5,805 bases of DNA from Planctomycetota bacterium (lineage in GTDB: Bacteria; Planctomycetota; SZUA-567). How positions within the stretch are numbered: position 1 is the stretch's first letter; every line of letters begins with the position of its first letter. Below are positions 1-5,805 of this stretch, in pieces. Both the position numbers and the translations under genes were made by a program. The stretch is from positions 1-5,805 of the forward strand of contig JAISYD010000131.1 of NCBI GenBank assembly GCA_031270145.1, read 5' to 3'. The notes under the pieces were generated by a model. The model was not told where the DNA came from. It made no database searches and saw only the letters and a list, made by a program, of their open reading frames with translations.

Positions 1-430
1 CCGCCCCGGCGTCAAGGCCATGCGCGAACTGGGGCTCCGCGGTCCACTGCGCGAGGCCGGCCTGGGCAAGTCCTGGATCCGTCGCTGGTCGGCCGAGCGC
101 GGCCGCCCCACCGCCGATATTCCCGCCGCCGCCTGCCAGGCCAGCCGGTTCCCTCACGGCACTCCCTTGACCGAAGAGGCGCTAAGGCGGGTGGAGCGCG
201 CCGAGGCATTCCTGCGTCACCTGGGTCTGCGGCAGGTGCGGGTCCGCCACCATGGGGAGGTGGCCAGGATCGAGGCCGGGGCGGACGACATCGCGGGGCT
301 GGCCAGCCAGCCCCGCCGCGACGAAATAGTCCGCGAACTAACCCGGCAGGGCTACCGCCGGGTGGCGCTGGATTTGGCCGGCTACCAATCCGGCAGCCTG
401 AATCCGCCGCCCCCCGCCAATCCGGCCTAA
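1..430 (+). CDS. larE: ATP-dependent sacrificial sulfur transferase LarE, C-terminal half (5' end outside window)
   Basis: LarE adenylates the carboxylates of pyridinium-3,5-biscarboxylic acid mononucleotide and replaces them with thiocarboxylates. This is a step in making the nickel-pincer nucleotide cofactor of lactate racemase and related LarA enzymes; it acts in the cytoplasm. The frame is open from base 2 and ends with TAA at 428-430, giving 142 visible residues of a protein that is usually about 270 aa. The N-terminal PP-loop with its SGGxDS motif is therefore missing. Seen here are a family-typical stretch ending in ACQASRFPHGTPLT, then QVRVRHHGEVARIE, and a C-terminal LDLAGYQSGSLN. 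The cysteine codon at 134-136 lies about 97 residues from the C-terminus, which fits the sacrificial Cys176 described for the Lactobacillus plantarum enzyme; that alignment is my inference. The ATG at 20 is internal, because homology continues upstream of it. No larB, larC or larA is in view. The gene converges with fsr. Confidence 0.93.
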   Translation, partial: RPGVKAMRELGLRGPLREAGLGKSWIRRWSAERGRPTADIPAAACQASRFPHGTPLTEEALRRVERAEAFLRHLGLRQVRVRHHGEVARIEAGADDIAGLASQPRRDEIVRELTRQGYRRVALDLAGYQSGSLNPPPPANPA

Positions 431-529
431 GGCGCGCCGCGCCGCCCGCACCCGCCGGCCCTGGCGGAAATTTATGTCCAGGCCTGTGAACCGGCGTTCA
501 TCGTCGCCCACCAGCGGCGGCGCGCCGCC
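431..529. repeat. Short GC-rich direct/inverted repeats in the larE-fsr spacer
   Basis: The 129-bp convergent spacer begins with GGCGCGCCGC (431-440), and the same 10 bases recur at 519-528. The GGCGCGCC core is its own reverse complement, so the two copies, 88 bp apart, can each fold on themselves or pair with each other. Between them a further small stem, CCGCC (452-456) with GGCGG (463-467), has a 6-nt loop. I see no gene, RNA family or insertion-sequence end in the spacer. It may simply be a transcription-stop region between converging genes, or the repeats may be chance in GC-rich DNA. Confidence 0.4.
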
Positions 530-540
530 AATATTTTATT
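516..540 (+). terminator. Possible intrinsic terminator after larE
   Basis: A perfect 14-bp palindrome (516-529) can fold as GGCGG-CGCG-CCGCC and is followed at once by the AT-rich tail AATATTTTATT (530-540), the most T-rich stretch of the spacer. On the plus strand this resembles a short Rho-independent terminator, about 85 bp after the larE stop. The stem is only 5 bp and the T-tract is interrupted by A, so it would be weak. Read on the minus strand, the palindrome is followed by GC-rich sequence, so it does not look like a terminator for fsr. Confidence 0.35.
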
Positions 541-559
541 GCCGCCTTGTTTCAAAGCC

Positions 560-1777
560 CTATTTCCCCCTTCGCCTCCGCTCCAAGTCGGGGAGGAACA
601 CGGTCAAAAGCCCCATGAGCGGGAGGTAGCCGCACAAATGGTACACGAATTCGATGCCGTAGAGATCGGCCAGCCGGCCAAGCACGGCGGCCGCGATTCC
701 GCCCATGCCGAAGGAAAAGCCGAAAAACAGGCCGCCCACCATGCCGACCCGGCCGGGCAACAGTTCCTGGGCGAAGACCACGATGGCGGGGAAGGCCGAG
801 GCCAGGATCAAGCCGACCAGGAAAATCGCCGCCGTGGTCCAGAACAGATCGAGATGCGGCAGGGCCAGGGTAAAGGGGGCGACTCCGAGGATCGAAACCC
901 AGATCACCTTCTTCCGGCCGATGCGGTCGCCGATGGGCCCGCCGATCAGGGTGCCGAGCGCCATGGCGAAAAGATAGGCGAAAAGGCGCAATTGGGCCGA
1001 TTGGGCGTCGATGCCGAAGCGGGTGGTCAGATAGAAGATGAAGTAGCTGGTGATGCTGGCGGTATAGAAGTATTTGGAGAAAATCAGCGCCAGCAGCACC
1101 GACATGGTCCGGACAATGAGCCGGCGGGGCGGCAGCGGCGGCAACGCCGCCGGCGGAGAGAGGGCGGCCCGGCGCTGGAGCCCGGCCGACCAGACGCCGA
1201 TCCGGAAAAGGACGGCGATCCCCGTCAGAGGCAGAAAGACGAACCAGGACAGGCTCCCCTGGCCGTTGGGGATGATGACGGCGGCGGCCAAGAGCGGGCC
1301 GACGGAGGAGCCGGTGTTGCCTCCCACCTGGAAGATGGATTGCGCCGTCCCGTAGAGTCCGCCCGAGGCCCGCCGGGTGATGCGCGCCCCCTCGGGATGG
1401 AATATCGACGAGCCGGAGCCCAGGAGCGCGCCGCCGACCAATAGCCAGTGGTAGGACGGGGCGGCCGACAACATCAGCAGGCCGGACATGGACAGGGTCA
1501 TTCCGACCGGCGGGAGGTAGGGCCAGGGATGCCGATCGGTATAACGCCCCACCAGGGGCTGGAGCAGCGAGGCGGTGATGTTGTAGACCAGGGTGATAAC
1601 GCCGATTTGGGTGAAGGTCAGCCCGAAGCGCTCTTTGAACAACGGATAGGAGGGCGCCAACAGCGACTGGATGGAGTCGTTCAGGAAGTGCGCCAGGCAG
1701 ATCAGGAACAGCACCTTGTATTGGGCGCCTTCCGAATCCCGGACCGACGCGGTCGGCATGGCGATGGCGTTGGGCAT
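560..1777 (-). CDS. fsr: Major facilitator superfamily efflux transporter, fosmidomycin-resistance (Fsr) type
   Basis: An inner-membrane MFS permease of 405 aa, the usual length for Fsr. E. coli Fsr exports fosmidomycin in a proton-driven way; the natural substrate here is unknown. Family-specific stretches are clear: HFLNDSIQSLLAPSYPLF (30-47), LTFTQIGVITL (53-63), SSIFHPEGARITR (123-135) and AQSIFQVGGNTGSSVGPLLA (145-164). Hydrophobicity suggests twelve helices in two halves of six, separated by a proline- and arginine-rich loop (about 198-222). MFS motif A-like loops follow helix 2 (GRYTDRHP, 77-84) and helix 8 (GPIGDRIGRKK, 280-290). The start ATG is the first possible, but no Shine-Dalgarno sequence is visible before it or before Met7. 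The gene lies 32 bp after der on the same strand, so it may be co-transcribed with it. It ends TAG and converges on larE. The symbol rests on family resemblance; drug resistance is not implied. Confidence 0.9.
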   Translation of the reverse strand: MPNAIAMPTASVRDSEGAQYKVLFLICLAHFLNDSIQSLLAPSYPLFKERFGLTFTQIGVITLVYNITASLLQPLVGRYTDRHPWPYLPPVGMTLSMSGLLMLSAAPSYHWLLVGGALLGSGSSIFHPEGARITRRASGGLYGTAQSIFQVGGNTGSSVGPLLAAAVIIPNGQGSLSWFVFLPLTGIAVLFRIGVWSAGLQRRAALSPPAALPPLPPRRLIVRTMSVLLALIFSKYFYTASITSYFIFYLTTRFGIDAQSAQLRLFAYLFAMALGTLIGGPIGDRIGRKKVIWVSILGVAPFTLALPHLDLFWTTAAIFLVGLILASAFPAIVVFAQELLPGRVGMVGGLFFGFSFGMGGIAAAVLGRLADLYGIEFVYHLCGYLPLMGLLTVFLPDLERRRRGK

Positions 1778-1809
1778 GTGTTTGTTGGAGGGCGAGGCCG
1801 GAATGCGGC

Positions 1810-3162
1810 CTACTCCCCCGTCTCCTTGTCCGTGCTGGCCCTGAGGACCATCCTCAGGGGAACCTCGGGATAGCCAAGGCTCTGGCGCAGTTGGTTGGCC
1901 AGGTAGCGCATATAGTTGCCGTCGAACTGGGACGGATTGTTGACGAACAACAGGAAGGTCGGGGGGGAAACCCCAATCTGGGTGCCGTAATAGACGCGGC
2001 CGGGCTTGCCTCCCTTGGGATGGGCGCCGCGTTTTTTTTGCGCCTCCCCCAGGGCGGCGTTGAGGGCGGCGGTGCCCACCCGGGCCGCCCCCTGGCGCAC
2101 CAATTCCAAAACCGAGTCCAGCATCCCGCGGGCGTTAAGGCCGTCCCTGGCCGACAGGGCGGCGAGGCGGCAGAAATGCAGGCCCGGCAGGCGGTCGCCG
2201 ACATATTTCGAGAATGCCTCCGGGGTTATGCCGGGGTTTTTCTCCAGCGCCAAGTCCCACTTGTTCAGGGCGATGAGGCAGGGTTTGTGGTTGGCCAGGA
2301 TGAAGGCGGCTATGCGCTTGTCCACCCGGCCTATCTCGTCGGTGGCGTCTAGCATGAGGATGACGGCGTCGGCCCGGCGGATCGCCCGCTCCGTCCGCAT
2401 GTGGCCGAAGAACTCCAGCGAATCGTCCATCTGGCCGCGCTTCCTGAGCCCGGCCGTGTCGATAAGGATGAAGCCGCCGCCCCCGCCGTCCCGGATGGTG
2501 ATGTCGATGGAGTCGCGGGTGGTGCCCGGCGCCTCGGAGACAATCACCCGCTCCGAGCCGCAGATTTGGTTGACCAGGGTGGATTTGCCCACATTCCGGC
2601 GTCCCACCAGGGCGATGCGGGGAAGGCCGTCCGTCTCCGGCCCCTCCCCCTCTTCCGGCGTCCCGGGCGGCAGGGCGACGGCAATCGCCTCGCGCAGATC
2701 GTGGAGCCCCCGGTTCTGTTTGGCGCTCACCGGCAGGGCGTCCCCGAAGCCAAGGGAATGGAAGCTCGGGAGGTTGTCCTCCAGGCGCTGGGTGTCGACC
2801 TTGCTGGCCGCCAGCAGCACCTTTTTCCCGGCCTTGCGGAGGACGGCGGCCACCGCTTCGTCTTGGGGGATGGGGCCGTCGCGGCTGTCGACCAGGAAGA
2901 CGACGACGTCGGCCGCCTCGATGGCCAGGGCAATCTGCCGTTCCACCTGGCGCTCCAGGCTTTGGCTGTCGACGATGCCGATGCCGCCGGTGTCGACCAG
3001 GTCAAAGGTCCGCCCGGCGAACTCGACGGGATAAAGGACGCGATCCCGGGTGGCCCCGGGGCTGTCGGCCTCGATGGCTATGCGGGAACCGGCCAGGGCG
3101 TTGAAGAGGGTTGACTTCCCCACGTTGGGGCGGCCGACTATGGCTACGGAGCTGTATGCCAT
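1810..3162 (-). CDS. der: GTPase Der (EngA), ribosome assembly factor with two tandem G domains
   Basis: Der is an essential cytoplasmic GTPase that binds the 50S subunit and is needed for its late assembly. The 450-aa product has the full family layout. G domain 1: GRPNVGKS (10-17), GATRD switch I (36-40), DTGG (57-60), G4 SKVD (120-123), SAK (146-148). An acidic, proline-rich linker (about 165-180) follows. G domain 2: GRRNVGKS (187-194), GTTRD (213-217), DTAG (235-238), NKWD (300-303), SAR (337-339). The C-terminal KH-like domain (about 350-440) contains VYYGTQIGVSPPTFLLFVNN (390-409). Odd points are Ser120 in place of the usual Asn of NKxD in domain 1, Arg in place of Pro in the second P-loop, and an A8 run in the coding strand (2039-2032) near codons 376-378. 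The start is supported by GGTGA nine bases upstream, which overlaps the stop of the preceding gene, suggesting translational coupling. The stop is TAG. Confidence 0.98.
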   Translation of the reverse strand: MAYSSVAIVGRPNVGKSTLFNALAGSRIAIEADSPGATRDRVLYPVEFAGRTFDLVDTGGIGIVDSQSLERQVERQIALAIEAADVVVFLVDSRDGPIPQDEAVAAVLRKAGKKVLLAASKVDTQRLEDNLPSFHSLGFGDALPVSAKQNRGLHDLREAIAVALPPGTPEEGEGPETDGLPRIALVGRRNVGKSTLVNQICGSERVIVSEAPGTTRDSIDITIRDGGGGGFILIDTAGLRKRGQMDDSLEFFGHMRTERAIRRADAVILMLDATDEIGRVDKRIAAFILANHKPCLIALNKWDLALEKNPGITPEAFSKYVGDRLPGLHFCRLAALSARDGLNARGMLDSVLELVRQGAARVGTAALNAALGEAQKKRGAHPKGGKPGRVYYGTQIGVSPPTFLLFVNNPSQFDGNYMRYLANQLRQSLGYPEVPLRMVLRASTDKETGE

Positions 3163-3168
3163 GCGTGA

Positions 3169-3176
3169 CTTTCACC
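3169..3176 (-). promoter_or_regulatory. Shine-Dalgarno of der overlapping the upstream stop codon
   Basis: On the minus strand the sequence reads GGTGAAAG, nine bases from GGTGA to the der ATG. The TGA inside it (3174-3172) is the stop of the exported-protein gene, and its GG comes from that gene's last codon, TGG (Trp). Ribosomes finishing the upstream gene stop on the der ribosome binding site, a classic arrangement for translational coupling or re-initiation. It also fixes the start of der. Confidence 0.75.
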
Positions 3177-5034
3177 AAGTCGGCAAAATCGCGGTCAGGT
3201 TGTCCAACCGCGAATAGAGATAGCCGATAACCAGGGGATTGGAGACGACCAGCCGATCGAACAGGAGCAGCGGGACGAAGTTCGCCCCCACCGGGCTGAA
3301 AACCTGGATCAGCGCGCCGTCCGGAGCGTTCTTGACCCCCAGGCCGCAGCCGAACAGGTCGCGGGTCACCTCCGAGGCGACGGGCAACAGCCCGGTGTCC
3401 ACCGGATAGCGGCTCGATCCGGCCCAAAGCGAGGCCAGCGGCAACAGGAAATTGTAGACGCGGCGGTAATAGTCCCGGTTGCCGTTGTAATAATACAGGG
3501 AATAGTTCTCGGAAAGGCTGGACAGGGTTTTCTGGAAATCCTTGCCCGAGGACAGCCATTCGCGCGACAGCTTCAGCTCGCGGATCAGCGAGACCAGCGC
3601 CTGCGGATGCGAGGCGGCGTACAGAATGCCGCTCTGGCTCCCCTGGGCCCGCGGGATCAGGAAGAAAGCGGGGGCGAACGGGGCCTTGAGGGAGGATCGC
3701 CGGTTGAAATAGCGGATCGGGTAGCCCTCGCTGGCGAGGGAACTGAAGCCGGCGCCGGCGTTATGCTCCATCTGGGCGATGACCGCCTCGAAGACCGGAA
3801 TGTTGACGTTATTGAAGATGGCCACCTGGGCGTCGTCCAGCGGACGGAGGATGATTTCGTTCCCCAGCGGCCTGACGATTTCGGCCAGCGGAACGCCAAG
3901 TATCCGCTCATTGGCGATCATCCCGGTCAAACCGCCGGGCCGGGCGAAGGCTTCGATGGAGTCGAGCAAATAGGACATTTCCCGGAGGAGGGCGCGCAAA
4001 TCCACCCGCATCGCCAGGAACGAATCGGCGCTGGCGGGAATGGTCCGGGCAAACGCCTCCATCCCCAGGCCCTTCCATTCGGCCGGGATGGGGAGAAGGG
4101 AGGGAAGCAATCCCGCCTCCGTTCCCATTCCGCCGCCGGGCGAGCACAGGAAAAGGTTGTGCCTCACCCCGTCCTGGCGGTATGACCCGGACAAACCGAG
4201 CGCCTGCGCCCGGGAAATCCCCAGGGCGTCGGCGGCCCGGCTGACGCCGCCGAGGTTCAAGGCGTCGAGGATCGCCGTGAGGCGGGGAATGTTTACGTAA
4301 ACGAAGGACGAACCGGGATTAGCCTCGGCTCCGCGCCAGGCGGCCTGGAACAAGGGATTCCTGGAAAGGGAGGCGGCGGGGCGGGCGGCGGCATCGAAAA
4401 GCTTGGTGACGCCTTCCGAGCCCTGGCCATGGTAGATGAGCACCATGTTGTCGATGGAGGCCACCCGTATATCCGGACCGATGCGGAGGATCGGCGGATA
4501 GCCGGAAACCGATTCCTCCTGCGCCAGGGTTTTCAGCGGCAGGCTGGGATCCAGGCCTTGGCTTTGGAGGATGGATTGAACTATCTCCGGGCGGTTCAAC
4601 AAGGCCATGACGGCGGAAAAGACGGCGGCGCGACTAGGTTGGCTGCGCAGAGCGAGGACGACGGCGAATTCCAGCGCCGGCTTGCCGCCCCGGCCGATTC
4701 CGGCGTTGATCAGCGCCAAACCGATTTTCGCCTCCAGCAATTCGGACATGAACTGGAGGGAGACCCCGGAGGAATTCGCCAAGTCGTTCGCCAATTCCTT
4801 GCGGGATTCCTCGAAACTGCGCAGAAACGGCTCCATTTCCGGCAAGCCGCCCAACCGGTGGAAAAGGCTGCTCGTGTAGTCCCGCTCCAGGGCGGCGTTG
4901 TCCGGCGGAACCAGGCAGGCGATGGCGTTGGCTGGCAGGATATCGGGGAAAAACCGCCTGGACGCCTCCCCTGCCGCCGCTACGCGCAATGAAAGGACGA
5001 GCGCCAGCATGAAGGCCGGGAAAACTTTCCGCAT
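3172..5034 (-). CDS. Exported protein of unknown function, about 620 aa, DUF3352-like in general look
   Basis: I do not recognise a named family with certainty. The chosen start gives a typical signal peptide: MRK, a hydrophobic core (FPAFMLALVLSL, 5-16), then RVAAAGEA with likely cleavage after Ala21. No lipobox cysteine is present, so a soluble periplasmic or surface protein is likely. AAGGG lies ten bases before this ATG. The frame stays open upstream to an ATG at 5259, but that part is proline/arginine-rich junk overlapping rnfG. ATG at 5073 is possible but has a poorly spaced Shine-Dalgarno. After the signal come ILPANAIACLVPPDNAALE (32-50) and a helical stretch near PEMEPFLRSFEESRKELAND (65-84). 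Repeated segments such as SSFVYVNIPRL (242-252), and DGALIQVFSPVG (572-583) near the end, recall DUF3352-like proteins with repeated beta/alpha units; this resemblance is from memory. Catalytic motifs, metal-binding clusters and clear membrane anchors are not seen. der follows after 9 bp with an overlapping ribosome binding site. Confidence 0.85.
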   Translation of the reverse strand: MRKVFPAFMLALVLSLRVAAAGEASRRFFPDILPANAIACLVPPDNAALERDYTSSLFHRLGGLPEMEPFLRSFEESRKELANDLANSSGVSLQFMSELLEAKIGLALINAGIGRGGKPALEFAVVLALRSQPSRAAVFSAVMALLNRPEIVQSILQSQGLDPSLPLKTLAQEESVSGYPPILRIGPDIRVASIDNMVLIYHGQGSEGVTKLFDAAARPAASLSRNPLFQAAWRGAEANPGSSFVYVNIPRLTAILDALNLGGVSRAADALGISRAQALGLSGSYRQDGVRHNLFLCSPGGGMGTEAGLLPSLLPIPAEWKGLGMEAFARTIPASADSFLAMRVDLRALLREMSYLLDSIEAFARPGGLTGMIANERILGVPLAEIVRPLGNEIILRPLDDAQVAIFNNVNIPVFEAVIAQMEHNAGAGFSSLASEGYPIRYFNRRSSLKAPFAPAFFLIPRAQGSQSGILYAASHPQALVSLIRELKLSREWLSSGKDFQKTLSSLSENYSLYYYNGNRDYYRRVYNFLLPLASLWAGSSRYPVDTGLLPVASEVTRDLFGCGLGVKNAPDGALIQVFSPVGANFVPLLLFDRLVVSNPLVIGYLYSRLDNLTAILPTW

Positions 5035-5155
5035 CCGCTTGCAACCCTTTTCATAAATCCGGAAAACCCCCATGGCTTTCCGGCAAGCCGGTAAGAAGCC
5101 GCCTCGCCGCCGGGATGAACCGGCCTCCCGCCGTCCGCGGCGTTGGAAAAATAGG
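5035..5155 (-). other. Spacer between rnfG and the exported-protein gene
   Basis: This 121-bp gap holds small inverted repeats but no convincing terminator or promoter. GGCTT (5074-5078) pairs with AAGCC (5085-5089) across a 6-nt loop, and the overlapping CCGG-CAAG-CCGG (5080-5091) is an alternative fold. Nearer the start codon, TTTTC (5048-5052) can pair with GAAAA (5062-5066), which touches the edge of the likely Shine-Dalgarno (AAGGG on the minus strand, 5049-5045). None of the hairpins is followed by a T-run on the minus strand, so read-through from rnfG is possible. Confidence 0.4.
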
Positions 5156-5805
5156 TTACCTTGGCGAGGCCGGCAGGGCCCGGGCCAGCTTCGCCTCCGC
5201 GTCGCGGATGGCGGCCAGCACGCCGGTGGAGGTGATGGTGGAGGCGGTGATGGCGTCAAGATCGCCGCCCTGCTTTTTCAGTTTCAGGCCAGCGGCCTCC
5301 CGCCCCCGGAATTGGACTTGGAAGGCGGTGGCCTTGTCAGGGCTTTCCGGCGGGCGGTTGCCGGAAAAATACTGCGCCCAGGTGAAGGGGGGGCGGACAT
5401 CCTTCACCTTTTCCCCGAGCCCCGGGGTTTCCTCGCTCTTGATTACCGAAAAACCGACGATGAACCGGCCTTTTTGTCCCGCCGGCGGCAGTTTGTCCTC
5501 GGCGACGTAGCCATGAAGGAGTTTCCCCGCGTCGTCGCCGGGGCCGGTGAAACCGACCATGAGGGTGACGGGGACGGACGAGTTGTAGCCGCCGCCCTCG
5601 CCGGAGACCGCGAAGTAAACCGGCCTCTCCTCCTTTTCGGACCGGTAGAGGGCGGTGACGCCGCCGCCCAGGTCCTTGGAGACCAGGGAGTCGCCGGTTT
5701 GCAGGAAAAAGACGCTGCGCAGGGCTTTTTGCCGATCCTCCTCCTCGCGCTGCTCGATCAGCGGCTTGGTGACGTCGAAGGTGTAGGCGAGAAGTCCGGA
5801 CGCGA
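5156..5805 (-). CDS. rnfG: RnfG-type FMN-binding subunit of an Rnf electron transport complex (5' end outside window)
   Basis: RnfG is a membrane-anchored subunit with covalently bound FMN in the Rnf complex, which couples ferredoxin:NAD+ electron transfer to ion pumping. The frame is open to the window edge: 215 residues are visible and the stop is TAA. The visible part starts at the end of the N-terminal anchor (GLLAYTFDVTKPLIEQREEE, partial residues 3-22). A glycine-rich FMN-domain stretch, GEGGGYNSSVPVTLMVGF, follows, then the family hallmark ETPGLGEKV (125-133), and FQVQFRG. The flavinylation motif is DAITAST (183-189; bases 5257-5237), where the last Thr is the expected attachment site for ApbE-transferred FMN. 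It differs from the usual SGAT by Ala and Ser at the middle positions. NqrC of the Na+-NQR complex is a homologous alternative (ITSTGV after the motif is a little NqrC-like), but ETPGLG and the short length favour RnfG. No rnfE follows downstream, which is unusual. Confidence 0.86.
   Translation of the reverse strand, partial: ASGLLAYTFDVTKPLIEQREEEDRQKALRSVFFLQTGDSLVSKDLGGGVTALYRSEKEERPVYFAVSGEGGGYNSSVPVTLMVGFTGPGDDAGKLLHGYVAEDKLPPAGQKGRFIVGFSVIKSEETPGLGEKVKDVRPPFTWAQYFSGNRPPESPDKATAFQVQFRGREAAGLKLKKQGGDLDAITASTITSTGVLAAIRDAEAKLARALPASPR

Noticed and set aside
539..1444. Long plus-strand open frame (301 codons) opposite fsr
   Set aside because: It encodes a Q/D/E/G/R-rich low-complexity product with no signal or domain. 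It is the antisense shadow of a clear MFS gene in GC-rich DNA.
2006..3034. Plus-strand open frame (342 codons) opposite der
   Set aside because: It lies fully antisense to a strongly conserved GTPase. The product is Arg/Ser/Pro-rich without domains, and there is no ribosome binding site.
3002..3559. Minus-strand open frame spanning the junction of the exported-protein gene and der
   Set aside because: It runs out of frame across the ends of two well-supported genes, and its composition is typical of a shifted GC-rich frame.
5035..5155. Sigma70-like promoter for the exported-protein gene
   Set aside because: A TTGCCG and a TTTATG can be picked out on the minus strand, but their spacing (about 23 bp) is too long and neither match is good.
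5225..5253. G-rich near-repeat (GGTGGAGGTGAT / GGTGGAGGCGGTGAT) with possible quadruplex potential
   Set aside because: It is explained by the Thr/Ser/Ile codons of the conserved flavinylation region of rnfG; only runs of two G are present.
5035..5259. N-terminal extension of the exported protein to the ATG at 5259
   Set aside because: The extra 75 residues are Pro/Arg-rich, would bury the signal peptide, and overlap the coding end of rnfG. The ATG at 5032-5034 gives a proper signal sequence and ribosome binding site.
1..5805. CRISPR array, tRNA/rRNA genes, insertion sequence or phage signals
   Set aside because: No regularly spaced repeats, RNA-gene signatures, transposase or integrase sequences, or terminal inverted repeats were seen on either strand.

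Overview
The window looks like ordinary chromosomal DNA from an uncultured, GC-rich bacterium (well over half G+C by eye, with strong G/C preference at third codon positions). It has no mobile element, CRISPR array, rRNA or tRNA that I can see. An Rnf-type subunit together with LarE would suit an organism with anaerobic or fermentative redox metabolism. The large exported protein beside der reminds me of poorly characterised DUF3352-like proteins common in Planctomycetota/Verrucomicrobiota-type genomes. That taxonomic hint is weak inference, and I do not name a phylum.

Layout. Positions 1-430 (+ strand) hold the C-terminal half of larE, a sulfur-insertion enzyme of nickel-pincer cofactor synthesis; its 5' half is outside the window. 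Positions 431-559 are a short convergent intergenic spacer with GC-rich palindromes and a possible weak terminator for larE. The rest is one minus-strand block, read from right to left: a 5'-truncated rnfG-type flavoprotein gene (5805-5156); a 121-bp spacer; an unrecognised 620-aa exported protein (5034-3172); der, the double-GTPase ribosome assembly factor (3162-1810); and an Fsr-type major facilitator efflux gene (1777-560), which converges on larE.

How the genes relate. The exported protein and der are tightly coupled: the Shine-Dalgarno sequence of der is built from the last codon and stop codon of the upstream gene. fsr follows der after 32 bp without a clear ribosome binding site, so it may be carried on the same transcript. 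I see no strong terminator between rnfG and the exported-protein gene, so one long transcript is possible, but promoters could not be identified with confidence. The functions (membrane electron transport, envelope protein of unknown role, ribosome assembly, efflux) do not form an obvious pathway. I see no convincing new multi-gene system. The points most worth a second look are the unknown exported protein coupled to der, the non-canonical G4 motif in Der, the A8 run inside der, and the unusual position and flavinylation motif of the rnfG-like gene.
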